64,000 nt of DNA from positions 1,874,253 through 1,938,252 of the forward strand of contig JAREIK010002415.1 of the NCBI GenBank assembly GCA_029783825.1, read 5' to 3'. The notes under the pieces were generated by a model. The model did not search any database. It was not told where the DNA came from and saw nothing but the letters and a program-made list of their open reading frames with translations. This DNA is from Sapria himalayana (Eukaryota > Streptophyta > Magnoliopsida > Malpighiales > Rafflesiaceae). The stretch's first letter is position 1. Each line of letters begins with the position of its first letter. Made by a program: the position numbers and the translations under genes. Below are positions 38,731 to 49,959 of this stretch, piece after piece.

Positions 38731-39449
38731 CATGATAATTGGTTACAATTTTGGTTAAAAATAGATATCAAAACTAATTTATAAGCACGTGAAGGCATAA
38801 TCAAATAGTAGCACATTAAATGCTATGGCTTATATGACTATTCACTATTATTCTATTTGCCAAATATACCAAGTTACATACTTTACACTAAAAATACCAA
38901 ATTTCACAACAATTCCTCCAAAGTATATGCTTGTGAATTCATTAAAAAAAAGGCTCTTTTGTGGCAAATACTTCATCAAAATCAACTTAAATGGTAGGTA
39001 TTGTTCATTGTTTTACATGCTAAATAATGACTCGTATACTTGCAGAGCTATGTTGGTTGAGATACACTTGCCTGTCAATGTTTTATAGCCTCACAAAGTC
39101 ACAACATGGATAAGAACCAATAATTCTCTACTTAAAAAATAAAAATTGATATATTGATTTTGTCTAATAAATACTATATTTTGTATATCAAGAACCATAC
39201 TCCACCATAATGAGTATGCAAAACATATTTCATGAGTTTTTCGATCATCAACATCTTCCAACCACACACTCTGCATAAATTTGTGAAATAGATACCTATG
39301 TGTAAATATGGAATTGCTAAGAGTAATACTTTCTCTTTTCCATGCCAACTAATGAACTTACCATGAGGATGCTCATATTTTTATTAAGAAGATATCTTCA
39401 TCAAATACCATGACCTTGCCATGGTAGTTAGAGCCCTTTCTAGAATTTA
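38731..39449 (-). other. Probable copia interior downstream of gag, unreadable
   Basis: On the minus strand this follows the copia gag relic. An 85-codon frame at 39091-39348 is open but I recognise no protease or integrase motif in it. Treated as decayed element sequence. Confidence 0.35.
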
Positions 39450-40134
39450 TTATATCTCTTGGATAATTTTTCTTAATACACAAGATTGTCCACATACCCA
39501 ACACACTATTTTCCAAAGTTCTTCTATTTCTTGACCACTAGTGCATTTATATTTCTTATTGTCAAGCCTTCTTTCTTCATATTGGAGTTTGCTAGTGACT
39601 TCTTGACAAATTACTATATCTCTGTCACACGTTAAGATTCTCCTTGTGTGTTCATAGAAAGTTGGAAGAGATAAGATTAGTTGCGGTGTCTTATCCTCAT
39701 ACAAAAATTACCACTCTAAAAACTTCTAAGTCTGAAATGACGCCATTGAGAATACTCAATTGATTTGAAATTCTCATACCCTCCTCCAAGCTCAATGTGT
39801 GAAATTGTTCCTTTATCCCCAACCTATTTGAAAGATTCTTTGCTTAATGCACCAACTCAAGATTTTTCCAAAGTCTTTTGTTCGAAAATCACACACATTT
39901 TCTAAGATATTTTTATCCAAACATAGTCTTATGATAATGGAAGCTCTCAAATATAGCTCCTCCCAATTTTAATCAACAAACTTAGAAACATCAAGTCCAA
40001 CAAAATGTTTAATGAGGTTAGTGGTTAATTTATCTTTCAACGCCTTATGTAACCCAAAATGAATTAATAAATTATTGATTTGTACTCACCACAAATAAAA
40101 GTTGATTCTTCCTTCAAATTTCTCAACATCAAAT
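39450..40134 (-). pseudogene. Ty1/copia Gag relic
   Basis: Gag forms the virus-like particle and binds element RNA. Minus-strand reading from 40134: KRFDVEKFEGRINFYLW, then LLIHFGLHKAL, EELYLRASIIIRLCL, FTH.AWRRV, and an open part (39450-39704) with TPQLILSLPTFYEHTRRIL and VTSKLQYEERR, followed by CWVCGQSCVLRKI, a zinc knuckle lacking its histidine. The order FDG..F..W, A...I.L.L, LL.SLP.SYE, V...L..EE.R and CxxC is that of plant copia Gag. Several stops occur upstream of 39704. A hAT-type element at 40145 cuts it just upstream of the FEGRINF motif. Confidence 0.8.
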
Positions 40135-40136
40135 CT

Positions 40137-40144
40137 CTTCAGTA
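40137..40144. repeat. Left target duplication of the 40.1-kb hAT-type element
   Basis: CTTCAGTA, repeated without change at 40653-40660. Confidence 0.95.
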
Positions 40145-40652
40145 TAGAGGTGTCAAACGGGCCGGGCCGGCCCGGCCCGGCACGAGGCACGGCACGAGGC
40201 ACGGCACGTTTCGGCCGTGCCTGGGCCGGCCCGGCACGTTTCGGCCGTGCCTGGGCCGGCCCGGCACGTTTCGGCCGTGCCTGGGCCGGCCCGGCACGAG
40301 CCGTGCCCGGCACGAGCCTAGCCGTGCCTGGCCCGGCACGGCTCGTGCCTTGGCACGGCACGCCTGCCCGCGTGCCTGAGTCGCGACTCGTGACCCAACC
40401 GGGCCCCGCCCCCGGTAAAAAGACCGCGGGTCGGGTCCAAACAGACCCGACCCGACCCGCCCCGCCTGCCCTGCCTTGCCGTGCGCCCGTGCCCTCGCGG
40501 GCCGGCACGGCACGGCACGGCCTTGCCGTGCCCGCGGGCCGTGCCGTGCCCGAATTTAAAAAACCGTGCCGTGCCCGGCACGGCACGGCAGCACGGCTGG
40601 GCACGTGAAAAACGGGCCGTGCCGTGCTGGGCCGGCCCGTTTGACACCTCTA
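40145..40652. mobile_element. Young GC-rich non-autonomous hAT-type element, 508 bp
   Basis: Starts TAGAGGTGTCAAACGGGCC and ends GGCCCGTTTGACACCTCTA: the terminal inverted repeats match over at least 19 bases. Flanked by a perfect 8-bp duplication, so limits are exact. The inside is extremely GC-rich with dense CpG in GGCACGG, GCCGTGCC and CCGGCCCG words, like the subterminal zones of copy A, with no room for a transposase. Overlapping frames up to 172 codons on both strands are artefacts of stop-poor GC-rich repeats. It interrupts copia gag. Confidence 0.95.
40201..40290. repeat. 30-bp tandem repeat inside the 508-bp element, three copies
   Basis: Three head-to-tail copies, identical except at the very first base, of a 30-base unit containing GGCACGTTTCGGCCGTGCC, at 40201, 40231 and 40261. 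Near identity implies very recent expansion. Confidence 0.95.
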
Positions 40653-40660
40653 CTTCAGTA

Positions 40661-41589
40661 ATACTTTTGTCGATAAAGAATCATAAGCTTTGATATGATT
40701 TGTTAGGTCACACCTTGTCCTGGATCAATCTTGGCAATAATGTCAACTTAAATAAAGAAATAAATTGAAAAATACATAAATTTCAACCTAAGAAATTTAC
40801 TTAATGAAACTATTTCATCAAAGAAAAATCATGGGCAAACCAAGTCAAAATCCAAAAAATAATTAAATCATAAATTACATAAATTTTCACAACTCACTCC
40901 CACATATAAAACTAATAAAAACCATTACTATTTTATATTTGATTTATGCAAGAACCCCTTGCAATTTTTCTCTTATTTGTTCTTTCTCCTTTATGCTTTT
41001 GTATTTTTTGCTTCATTTCCACGGGCACGCACTCACAAAAGAAAAAAATAAACAACTTATGAGACACCAAATTTAGATAAAAAAAATAAATTAATTAGGA
41101 GGGGTTGATGGGAAAATATGTTGTTTCCTCTTTTTCATCAACTTATTTTCATTTTATTTTTTTTATTCAAATATAATGTGAGTATCACTCACATTCTTTT
41201 CTCTTATTATTTCATCAACTTAAATAAATGGTCTGTGAGTAATACCTAGAATACGTGCTTCATACTCTTTCATTTATTATCTTTTATTTTATATTTTTTA
41301 TTAAAATAGTATGTAAGTCACACCCAACATAACCAAATCGAATTCTTCAAAGGAATGTTTATGCATGAATCTTGTCATTGTAGGGCTTCCCATATATAGG
41401 GCTGCCCCATTGACTTCCCATGAATTACTTTATAAATATATTAAATTTATATTCATAAAAATATAAATATATTTTTAATAATTACTTTATTTTAATATTT
41501 TTAATATATTACTTCCCATGAATTTAATAATTACTTTATAAATACAAATTGCATGTTTTATATATCGTTTAAATAATTACTTTATAATT
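40661..41589. other. AT-rich spacer right of the copia gag relic
   Basis: On the minus strand this would be the copia leader and 5' LTR, but no primer-binding site or LTR edge is readable. No open frame of note. Confidence 0.35.
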
Positions 41590-42778
41590 ACTTCCCATGG
41601 GTATCAAATATCAATACAAGGCCCACTACCACTACCACTTCCACTTCCCAACGGTCCGATTTTGTCATTTAAACGATCGCTTTATCTTCTATATATCGCT
41701 GTTCGAATTTGGTATTTTTCTTCTCTCACCCTAGTAGAAAGAGGGATACCATTTTTGTAATCTCTCATCTTGTTGATATAGCTTCCTCTTAGGTAATTTC
41801 GGATATTTTTAGGTTTCTGACTGTGTTTAACGTAGATTGTTTTTTTTTGTACGAGAAATTTAGTATTGTTACACGCACCGGAAATCAAACTTGGAGTAGT
41901 TGTAAAACGGGAACATGATTAGTTTTGTCAATTTAGTCCATGGGAAAATACTCGGTGTTGAGATTTCCGAGTTATAGCTTTTTCTATGATTTTCCCCCGC
42001 TGAAAGTAAGTCTGTGCTCGGCGTAAATTAAATATTTTTGTATTAGGGCTTTGTCTGTTAGTATTCTGTTTTAATTTATAACATCCAAGAATCAACATGA
42101 ATGAATTCTATTTATTTGGACAGGTTTGGATCGCTTCATACTGAGAATTCCTAGTCATATTTTTTCGTGGAAGTTTGGATTTGAAATACCGAAATTTCCA
42201 GCAATATAATAAAGCTCCAAGGCTGAATTTTTTTTTTCTAAATTCTGCTGTTTGGAGCTGCCAGGATTGGGGTATGGTGCTGAAATTTTATCGCCTATCG
42301 AAGGAGCTTCCTCTTAAACTAGAGAGGTGGAATATTTTATAGCTTGCGCTGTCAAATTTCTCAGTGAAAATAGGTTCCTAAATCATTTTGTACTGGGTGT
42401 AGGGCTTGAAGTTTCTAGCTGTCTTAGGATACAAACTTCATCTTGGAAACTTTTCCATAAACCCATTCTGCATATATCGTGGGCAGCACTGAACAGGCCT
42501 TCAACCTGGGAACCATATGCCACAAGCACGCTAGTATATACACTATTCTGCATAATTAATATAATTAAAATAAAATGAAAATTAATAAATTTTTTTCTCA
42601 GTTTAATACCTAAACATCTCCCACATTAAAAATGTGTCAGGGACACTAAATATTATTAGTATCTATGTGCCCGTTTATGTGGTTCTTAGTTAAACAATGA
42701 ATCTTGTTTGCTGTCTTCCTTTTGGTCACGTTTTAGTTTTGTACATATTATTCTCTTTTTTTTTCTTTTTCCTTTTCA
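41590..42778 (+). other. Gene-like non-coding stretch (promoter, 5' UTR and intron look-alike)
   Basis: Composition is more balanced than the flanks and lacks internal repeats. 41590-41720 has a CACTACCACTACCAC patch, then TCTTCTATATATCGCT (a TATA-like site), then a pyrimidine-rich leader ending CTTAGGTAATTTC near 41790, which looks like an exon/intron donor. The following T-rich sequence resembles a plant first intron, with possible acceptors near 42120. An 83-codon plus-strand frame (42327) has no recognisable domain. It could be the 5' part of a real or captured gene whose body is missing; this is inference. Confidence 0.35.
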
Positions 42779-44020
42779 AGAGAGAGAGAGAGAGAGAGCG
42801 AGAGAGAGCATGAGAGATAGAATGAATGAGCAATGGAGCGAGACTGAGAGCGAGAGGGCGAGAGAGGGCGAGAGCGAATGGGCGAGAAGGGCCAAGGCGA
42901 ATGGGCGAGAGCGAATGGGTGAGAGAGGGCCAGAGAGAGCGTGAGAGAGTGCGATAGGGAGCGAGGGAGTGAGCGAGAGAGGGCGAGAGAGAGGGCGAGA
43001 GAGGGCCAGAGAGAGGGGCGAGAGAGAGGGGCGAGAGAGAGGGCGAGAGAGAGGGCGAGAGAGAGGGCGAGAGAGAGGGCGAGAGAGAGGGCGAGAGAGG
43101 GGCGAGGGAGGGGGGAGAGAGAGAGGGCGAGAGAGAGAGGGAGTGAGCGAGAGAGGGCAAGAGAGAGGGCGAGAGAGAGGGGTGAGAGAGAGGGGCGAGA
43201 GAGAGGGCGAGAGAGAGGGCAAGAGAGAGGGCGAGAGAGGGGCGAGAGAGAGGGCAAGAGAGAGAGGGCGAGAGAGAGGGCGAGAGAGAGGGCAAGAGAG
43301 AGAGGGCGAGAGATTGGGCGAGAGAGGGCGAGAGCGAATGGGAGAGAAGGGCCAAGGCGAATGGGCGAGAGCGAATGGGTGAGAGAGGGCGAGAGAGAGC
43401 GTGAGAGAGTGCAATAGAGAGCGAGGGAGTGAGCGAGAGAGAGCGCGGGAGAGGGCGAGAGAGGGGGCGAGAGAGGGGGCGAGAGAGGGGGCGAGAGAGG
43501 GGGCGAGAGAGGAGCGAGAGAGGGGGGAGAGAGGGGCGAGAGAGGGGGCGAGAGAGGAGCGAGAGAGGGGGGAGAGAGGGGGGAGAGAGGGGCGAGAGAG
43601 AGGGCGAGAGAGAGGGCGAGAGAGAGGGCGAGAGAGAGGGCGAGAGAGAGGGCGAGAGAGAGGGCGAGAGAGAGGGCGAGAGAGAGGGCGAGATAGAGCG
43701 AGATAGTGCGAGAGAGAGTGAGAGAGCGAGAGCACAAGAGTGATTGTTTTTGGGTGATGGACGAGTATAAACAAGAGAGCGGGAGAGCACCCCATAGGTA
43801 GAGGGCGAGAGCGAGAAAGATTCTTTTTTTTCTTTTTCCTTTCCAATTATCAGTAGAGAGGGAGATTGAGAGAGAGAGCGAGAGTGCCCCCAGAGGGCGC
43901 GAGAGGACACGAGAGGGAGCGGGAGTGAGAGCGTGAGAGAGGGAGCGAGATCGAGAGACCGAGAGCGAGACCGAGAGAGCGATAGAGGGAGAGAGCGTGA
44001 GAGCGCGAGAATGAGAGTTC
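42779..44020 (+). repeat. 1.24-kb polypurine minisatellite, GAGAGAGAGGGC units
   Basis: Almost all bases on the plus strand are G or A, with a C about every 12 bases in GAGAGAGAGGGC units and variants (GAGCGAATGG, GAGAGAGGGG). A higher-order duplication is present: the block around GAGCGAATGG ... GCGAGGGAGTGAGCG at about 42840-42980 recurs at 43300-43440, offset exactly 460 bases (42961 and 43421). A short T-rich break lies at 43740-43855. Minus-strand frames of up to 439 codons encode only SLSPSLSP-type strings and are not genes. Confidence 0.93.
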
Positions 44021-44894
44021 ATATAGTTTTTCTTCAAGAGCTGTAGTCTAGTGTTGTTTTTCTTCATTCTTCTTTTTATTGTTGTTGACTCTATTTCTGT
44101 TTATGGAAAAGACATAAAGAATGAGAGTTCATATTGTTTTTCTTTTTTCTTTCCTTGTTTGGTTTGACAACTAAAAAAAGGTGAACTTATATTATAGTAT
44201 TAAAGTATAGTATTAACAAGGCCCGTGCGGGCCTGGTTAAAAAAAATAAAAATTTTATATTTTAAAAAATTTAAAGTATGGTATTAAAGTATATTATATA
44301 TAAAATATATATTATATTTATATATAGATATTGTTTAAATTTTTAAATTTGTAACTTGAAAATTGTTAAAAATTTAATAAATTACAAAGTTTAAATTTTT
44401 TTATTAAAAATTTAATAAAATACAAATTTTAAATTGGTAACTTCAAAATTATTAAAAATTTATAACTTGAAAATATTAAAAAAGTTTAAATTTTTTTTAT
44501 TAATTTTTAATAAATTTAGATTATAATTTATTAGAATTAAATTATAGAGTTTTAATATTTAAATGAAAATTGTAAATACAAAAATAAATTAAACAAAAAA
44601 ATTAAGTAAAAAAATTATAAAGTCAAAAATAATAGCAAATCAAATGTCCAATTAGTCAATAGATACCGAACCAAAATAAATACAACGTAACGTAAATAAA
44701 AAAATGTACAATCAATTTCAAAACAAAACATCGAAATCAAAAAGCAAAATCAAGAATAAATAACACAAATCAACTGTGTCTGTGATCGTGAGGGATCAAA
44801 AATCAAAATCACGTGACAATGAAAGATGACATGTGGCGTGGCGTGACATTGGCAACTAGCGTCTGGCAACAGGGAGGATAAATTGACAACCACG

Positions 44895-46880
44895 TCAATC
44901 GTCAATCGGTATATTATGAGCATTATGAACAGCAACATCAAAATCACTATCATATGGATCATCATCATTAGAAATAAATTTCTTCACTTTCGCAGCGAAT
45001 GCAGTCCTTGTTCCAGCTCCAACACGATCCTGGATGTTAAACCTCAAATCATCCCAATTTTTCAAACAGACCAAGATCTCAATAATATGTGAACGTAATC
45101 TCGTTCTCGTATGCGAAATTATGTTTATTACTACAGAAAAAGCAGACTTTGATTCTACGCTTGACATCCAATGAGCTAGTAGATCTTGTGCCATCCTAGA
45201 TAGCAAGGGAAAGGTATACTTATATAATTTCTACTACTGTATTATATCAAGATTCTTAGTATCAAAATGTGATAGGATTAAGTATTAATCAGTATCTAAG
45301 TACCGAGAAAGCTCGCTTCTATGTTCTTCGTTTCCTCCTTCGTTTCTAAGTACTGGTACTTAGTATCTAAGTACCGAGAAAGGTGATCCACCCTGTCGTT
45401 TTTTTCTTGCTAATTGAATGGAAAAATTATCATCTTTGAAAAATGTATCCATGTCCGTAATCACAGTCTCACCAACATCACCACCATACCTAATATCGTT
45501 GTATGTGAACAAGTCAGTCAACTTTTCGTTAATAAATCCTTCAGGTATGTCTTTCAGGTTCATGCACGAGGAAATATAAGTCAGGATGTTATTTACCCCT
45601 TTCATCTTATCACTAGGTTTCATGCATGCAACGAGATAATAAATAGATGAAATAGTGTCGTGTCATAAAAAATCTTCAGGAAATTTTATAAATAAAATTC
45701 TTGAAGCATAGTATGTGTCATCAATAATAAGTGTCACTTTTACTATTGACGTAGTCGGATATCACGTGTTCGTATCCAACACATAACTCTAATATCATTT
45801 ACGTGTAATTTCAATGGTGTCTCACATCCGATTAGAATTTTTTCTAAGATTCGTAGACAAACAGAGACTATCAAATTCTTATTATCAATGAAGAGTACGA
45901 ATATATTTTAGTGTATTATATATATTATTCAACGCAGGGGAACACATCTTCATATCCGATTGTACAATCAGGTTAATCACGTGATATAGCATTCTGACAT
46001 GAAAGATCTCTCCTAATGATGCGTCTGTAATATTCCTAACAAACATATTAATCACTACTCTATTGCTAGATGCGTAATCTAATGTGGCATTAAAATTTTT
46101 ATTTTAAATTTTATATTCCCTAAAGATTTTAATCATACACTCAAAAATGGATGGGCCATCATGAGAATTGAGAATTTTAGAAAATCCTAAATTTTTTTTA
46201 TTTATAATCCAGTTAGAATATACGTAGTAGCTGGTGAGACATGCACAAGATGATTCATCGTGACTTGTCTAGATATCGGACGTCACGGACACCACTCCAC
46301 TATATGCCATAAATTCATTAATTATTATTTATTTTTCTAACTTATAAAATTTTAGTATGTCATTCCTTAATGTGAACCTTGGAATCCTACGATAAGAAGG
46401 CTGAAAATATATTTGGATGATGCACACTATTCTTGTATCTTTCAAAAATCTGATCGGAAGACTCATCAATGTGATAAGTTTGGCCATACCTTCCTTGCCC
46501 AACTCGCTGCAGTATACGAAGGGAGTGAACTTTGAGACTGAACTTAATCCAGCCTTAAAAAATATAGTGCTAAGTTGAGTTTGCCTAAGATCTAATACAT
46601 CATGTTTTTTGGTGCATAATTCGGTATACCTCTTAAGGTGCCCAGTCACAAACGAACTCTTACAAGTTAAATTTCTCATACAATATTTGTACTATGTTAT
46701 TTCTTATTCCTCATCTGTAATATTTTTTTATTTTATTAATTTAAAATGAGTCCAAACTACAGAAGTCCTTTTATTTTTTTATTTTTTAGATGTTTGGGTT
46801 GAGAGGACTGGAGAAATCAAAATTTCAGCAGCCTCAGACATTTGTGTAAGATTTTTATTTCTAAAATTTAAATATATTTC
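44895..46880 (-). pseudogene. hAT transposase of copy B, broken
   Basis: Nuclear cut-and-paste transposase, orthologous in layout to copy A. The N-terminal finger is seen at 46600-46690 (C.Y.MRNLTCKSSFVTGHLK and RYTELC, the second histidine now Tyr). Then GLSSVSKFTPFVYCSELG (46490-46560), with a sense Gly codon where copy A has a stop, and SNRVVINMFVRNI near 46040-46080, with Arg where copy A has a stop. The hATC part (44895-45206) keeps AQDLLAHWMSSVESKSAFSV and NIISHTRTRLRSH. Frameshifts, stops and a 71-bp tandem duplication at 45291-45382 break it. Copies A and B therefore decayed at different positions. Confidence 0.85.
45291..45382. repeat. 71-bp local duplication in hAT copy B
   Basis: AGTATCTAAGTACCGAGAAAG occurs at 45291 and 45362, 71 bases apart, while copy A has it once (about 21870). 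The duplication happened after the copies separated. Confidence 0.85.
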
Positions 46881-47675
46881 ATTAGTATTTGTTATTTTTT
46901 TGGATTTTTGTTAAACAGGAGGTGGAACCTAGATGATAGATTTTAGATTTTTGGATTAGAGAGAGAAAAAAAGTAAACAAAAAAACTTAAAATATTCGGT
47001 AAAGCAGTGAGGTAGATCACGTGCATGGTGCACCGCAGTCTAGTTCAAAATTACAAACCCAAGTTGAGAGTCCCAAAAAACTAAGCCGAATGACGAAATC
47101 CCGAGTCTCGAGAGAGAGAAGAGTAAGAATTTTGAGAGAATTTTGAGAGAGTGAGATTTGAGAATAAATGTTTATGAAAAAACATAAATATTATAGAGAG
47201 GTAGTAGGGATTTTATAGATTAAAGAATTTTTTTTTAAAAAGGTATTTTTTATATATTTTTTTAATTTTTATTCAATTTTAGTCGGCAGAATCTTGAGAG
47301 CAGTCGGATTCTGCCCCCTAGCCGTTGGAGGCAAATTCCAACGGCTAATATTCAATTTTTTTAACTGTTGGAGGGGGGGATTCGGGTCGGGTTGGACCGC
47401 AGGTCGGGTCGGAGTGGACCTGTGCTCGTGGGTTTTCCCTATCCAAACTGAATGGCATTGGCGATGGGGTGGGGACATGGGGTGCGGGTCTACGGGACAT
47501 GTTCTGTGCTGGCGAGTTGTCCTCTGGCCCACCGAACTATGCCGGGTCAGGCACGGCACGAGGCCAGGTTGGCCGGGCACGAGAAATTCCCATGTCAGGC
47601 CGGCCTAGGCACGGCCGAATCGTGTCGTGCCTCATGCCGGAACGGACCGGCCCAGCCCGGTTGACACCTTAAGGC

Positions 47676-47939
47676 TTTCTATTGTTTTGTAATGTGTGGT
47701 TAAAATTATATTTTTTCAAAAATATTTTCGAATACTCTTCTTAAATTTGAGTGTCCGAGTCATCTTAATTAAATATTTATTCTTATTTTTAATCATTCTA
47801 TTTTATATATGTATGCTGGCATAAAAAGTCTGGTATGTGGTGTCATGATTTATGTAGTAAGTTTTGAATTTTTCTGACATATATTTTTATATATTATTAT
47901 TTTTTATCTTTTTGATATTATTATCAAATTGATTTTTTA
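47676..47939. other. AT-rich spacer
   Basis: No readable feature between hAT copy B and the copia integrase relic. Confidence 0.4.
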
Positions 47940-48640
47940 AATAAAATGTCTAAAAAATAAAAAATATTTGTTATCCAACACAAAATAAAAATTCTCATGT
48001 ATGCCACGAGTAATCATTAATAAAAGTAAACAAATACTTCAAGTTCTCTTAGATTGAATTTGTATTAGATTCCTATAAATCTGAGTATATCAAATCAAAT
48101 AAGTTCTTTTTCACATTAGACTGATTGACATGATATGAAGCTATGATATGCATTCTCAGTTAATATGCCTCACACTCTATAATTGAAATATTTTAAAGTG
48201 TAGGATAAAATATTCTCAACTTGACCATTGATGAATGATTAATTTGAGAATGCACAAATAAAGGATCTAATGCACTTAAATATTTAGACGAAAATCTTAC
48301 TTTAAGAGAGAAGATATATAATTAAGCATGCTCAATCATAAATAAATTTATTTTATAGACTTTTGATAATGCAAATAAATATTAGTAAATAAAAAATTAA
48401 GTCTTAATTAAGTTGCATAAAAAGTCAATTCACTAAAAGTAGACCAATGAGATAAATCAGGAATAAACATGACATTTTCAAAAAATAAAAAATTGAGCTG
48501 AATATTGTCATATCCAATATTTTTAGAGGATTTAACATTGCCCAAAACATTATTTTTAGAACAAGAAAAAAAATTTAATAAATAGAGTTGATTTTATTAG
48601 ATGATTATCTGTGAAATGAGTTATGACTTCTTATCAATAA
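47940..48640 (-). pseudogene. Ty1/copia integrase relic
   Basis: Integrase inserts the DNA copy into the host chromosome. Minus-strand translation gives HIIASYHVNQSNVKKN then LFDLIYSDL.ESNTNSI then LKYLFTFINDYSWH.EFLF (48160 down to about 47960). This matches the copia integrase start (family form: GK......S......FELVHSD.WGP, F.YFVTFIDD.SR..W.Y). The SD aspartate, first of the catalytic triad, is kept; stops follow SDL and NSI. The upstream part (48200-48640) should hold the gag-pre-integrase zinc region but is not readable with confidence. Confidence 0.75.
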
Positions 48641-49227
48641 TTAAAGAGTTTGATTAGTGAGTATGAGCGATGAAACTAGTAATACTTAAAGAAAGAAAAG
48701 TGTACTACTAGCTTAGAGTTAGAGAGTAATATATATATTTCTATCTAATAAATGTCATGATGAATGAATTCTATAAGAACTCCTAGATGGCTCCGACTTT
48801 GAAAATTAGTTTATCTCGGTGTTTTACTTCTAGTTTTTTCTCTAAAATTAATACTCATTAATTGTCTTGGGTGTGACATATTCTCATACATTGTGTATAC
48901 CAAAATTAGTTTATATTTTATTTATCTATAATGGGATTATCTCTATTTCATACTTAATAATACAAATTAAATTTGCCAACTGAAATTAGGATTTTCTCAA
49001 TTTAAAATCGAAAAATATAAATTTGCTTTAAATCAACCAATTAGGATTTTCAAAACTACTGTTGAAATTAAATAAATATTTCCAGATGAATAGTAAATCC
49101 TAATTTGAGAGGTTTTTTTGAAATTATATTTTGGGTAAAATCAAAAAATTGAAAAATTGAAATTTGAGACTTACCATGAAACCCATATTTTTTGGGCACC
49201 ATCAATTATGCACAAAGAATAATGGAT
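48641..49227. other. AT-rich spacer, nothing recognised
   Basis: On the minus strand this is upstream of the copia integrase relic. No motif or open frame of note. Confidence 0.4.
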
Positions 49228-49345
49228 CATTGCATATCGGTACTATTGCTCACCATTGCGTATCGGTACTATTGCTCACCATTGCGTATCGGTACTATTG
49301 CTCACAATTACGTACCGGTACTATTGCTCACCATTGCGTATCATG
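49228..49345. repeat. 26-bp minisatellite, four full copies plus a partial
   Basis: CATTGCGTATCGGTACTATT followed by GCTCAC repeats at 49228, 49254, 49280 and 49306, with a partial copy at 49332. Differences are single bases (a CA for CG in copy 1; three changes in copy 4). The repeated YRYYCS frames over it are artefacts. Confidence 0.95.
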
Positions 49346-49959
49346 GTGTCGATGCAATGGGCATCGATACCTCATTGCACATAGTAGATATGTAATGACT
49401 TTACTTAGTGGGGCATAGTTATTGTGTGACCAAGCAGCCTGACATGACATGTATTGGGTACTCAAACAATATTGTGCTGGCACGACAATATGGGATTAAG
49501 CCCGACGTGGCCCAATGGTCAACCTCTCAAGTGATTTGGCCTGACCATATTGGCCAATCAGGAGTTGCTAGTGCAGAGTGACCATCGTCACTTGTTGTAA
49601 TTAAAATTTTACAGCCAGTGGTCACTGGGTATGGGATGTGGGGCTGTGGCCATTGACTTTGTCATATAAAGTTTATCTTTAAACCTAAAATTTAATTTTT
49701 ATACATATAAATAATAAAAATAAAGTACATTATAAATCAAAATGATTAAAAGTTACAATTCTATAAAAAATATATTTATTTTGTAGTATTGGTTTCATAT
49801 TGATATTGTAAATAAAAATAAAATAGTAAATTATAAAAGAATGATATATTATAATAGTTAGCAATAATAACATGTCAATCCATTAATATCTGTGATTCGT
49901 TTATATGGGTTGGTCTGTCACATTTCAAGCTTGTGTTTGTAGTCATAGTCTCGATATCC
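49346..49959. other. Spacer with a possible worn hAT-type element
   Basis: 49420-49545 is GC-richer with TGACATGACATG, CCCGACGTGG and GGTCAACCTCTCAA, reminiscent of the short hAT-type elements, but no paired termini were found. 49640-49960 is AT-rich and featureless. Confidence 0.35.

Larger units (their letters stand above)
44214..47675 (-). mobile_element. hAT transposon lacking its left end (copy B)
   Basis: Colinear with copy A from its base 21007 onward: GTGCGGGCCTGG at 44224 matches GTGCGGGCCAGG at 21008, and similarity continues through the transposase to the right end at about 47675 (GGTTGACACCTTAA). The left terminal repeat and about 145 bases are gone, so no target duplication can be checked. 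The right subterminal zone (47370-47665) is GC-rich with GGCACGG words, some already changed. Confidence 0.88.

Noticed and set aside
40086..40693. Overlapping frames of 99-172 codons on both strands
   Set aside because: They fall in the GC-rich 508-bp hAT-type element. Gly/Pro/Arg/Ala-rich strings in several frames with no domain; the exact transposon boundaries explain the sequence.
42726..44067. Minus-strand open frames of up to 439 codons
   Set aside because: They encode only SLSPSLSP/LSRPLSRP strings, are open in several overlapping frames and follow the purine repeat exactly. They are stop-poor by composition, not genes.
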